From JAQVUB01 sp033809415 (GTDB lineage: Bacteria; Verrucomicrobiota; Lentisphaeria; Oligosphaerales; Oligosphaeraceae): 12,933 bases of DNA. Where the stretch lies: positions 1-12,933 of the forward strand of contig JAPXLT010000120.1 of the NCBI GenBank assembly GCA_033809415.1, written 5' to 3'. The translations under genes were made by a program, and so were the position numbers. The notes beneath the pieces are model-generated. The model was not told the origin of the DNA. It did not search any database and saw only the letters and a program-made list of their open reading frames with translations. Positions 12,698 through 12,933 of this stretch are shown here, piece by piece (within the stretch, counting starts at the first letter, position 1; each line of letters starts with the position of its first letter).

Positions 12698-12933
12698 CTG
12701 TTATTCAGCAGGAAAAGACGAAAGGCACCTTCACAACCGGGACGGTTGCGCTACTTTTTAAACCGTATGCCATCCCATCCGTCAAAGCAGTAACCCTATA
12801 AAAAAATTTTCGTGCTACTATCACTCGACTTCTTCTTTTTTGTAAAAGATTGTTCTGAAAAGAAAGCTCCAAGTCATTGGCATATAAGCGTTTCTTCGTC
12901 TGATTGTGGTGCCTTTACAAGGCACTGTCTTTG
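12698..12933. repeat. Gene-free right end with partial CATCCGTC block and hairpins
   Basis: No gene is seen. A partial copy of the CATCCGTC block (12776-12815: CCATCCGTCAAAGCAGTAAC, then CCTATAAAAAAATTTTCG) matches 74-138 and 7689-7760. A stem CAACCG-GGA-CGGTTG (12734-12748) is followed six bases later by five T. A second stem GTGCCTT-TAC-AAGGCAC (12909-12925) lies at the window edge and may be part of a terminator or leader of the next gene. Confidence 0.5.

Noticed and set aside
12836..12908. tRNA or small RNA gene near the window end
   Set aside because: I found no cloverleaf pairing or T-loop sequence, only AT-rich spacer before a short hairpin.

Overview
The window looks like chromosomal DNA of a free-living or gut-associated bacterium whose genes are moderately GC-rich and whose spacers are AT-rich. 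The spacers are packed with short GC-rich tandem repeats. The combination of signal-less GH10 enzymes, an acid-sugar dehydratase/RraA gene set and these repeats suggests a PVC-group lineage, perhaps Lentisphaerota/Victivallales. That is an inference from gene content and style; no rRNA or marker gene is present to confirm it.

Left part (1-5070), vitamin B6 and housekeeping genes: serC (phosphoserine aminotransferase, a PLP enzyme) ends in a strong intrinsic terminator. It converges on a minus-strand MocR-type regulator, called here as pdxR. pdxR diverges from pdxS, the synthase subunit of PLP synthase. The pdxR-pdxS spacer carries a long inverted repeat, plus two direct copies and one inverted copy of a TGGCAT-type half-site around the pdxS promoter. 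This fits PLP-responsive control of pdxS. No pdxT is present. A 176-residue DNA-deoxyinosine glycosylase (UDG family 6) follows, fitted tightly between the two arms of a 59-bp inverted repeat.

Right part (5419-12220), one plus-strand carbohydrate cluster: an IclR-type regulator, an enolase-superfamily (mandelate racemase-type) dehydratase, an RraA-type aldolase, two adjacent GH10 glycoside hydrolases without signal peptides, and an SDR oxidoreductase. A plausible reading is intracellular hydrolysis of an imported oligosaccharide, oxidation by the SDR, dehydration of the sugar acid by the enolase-family enzyme, and aldol cleavage by the RraA protein. The substrate is not proven, and the GH10 active sites differ from classical xylanases at several sugar-binding positions.

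The spacers are the most unusual part. Heptamer arrays (GGGTGCA/GGGTGCG) start 0, 0 and 5 bases after the stop codons of pdxR, the enolase-family gene and pdxS, always in the sense of the upstream gene, on both strands. They are followed in a conserved order by other modules: a 9-bp GTCCGACYY array, an 11-bp GTCCGTGTCCC array or a 'CATCCGTC...GTGGACAAAAAAT' block, then a GGGC/GCCC hairpin, then an AACMACGAAA..ACACGAAA block. This gives a modular, polar, gene-end-associated repeat family. I could not match it to a described element from sequence alone, and it is the best candidate here for something new. The last 700 bases hold no gene, only repeats and a promoter-like site.
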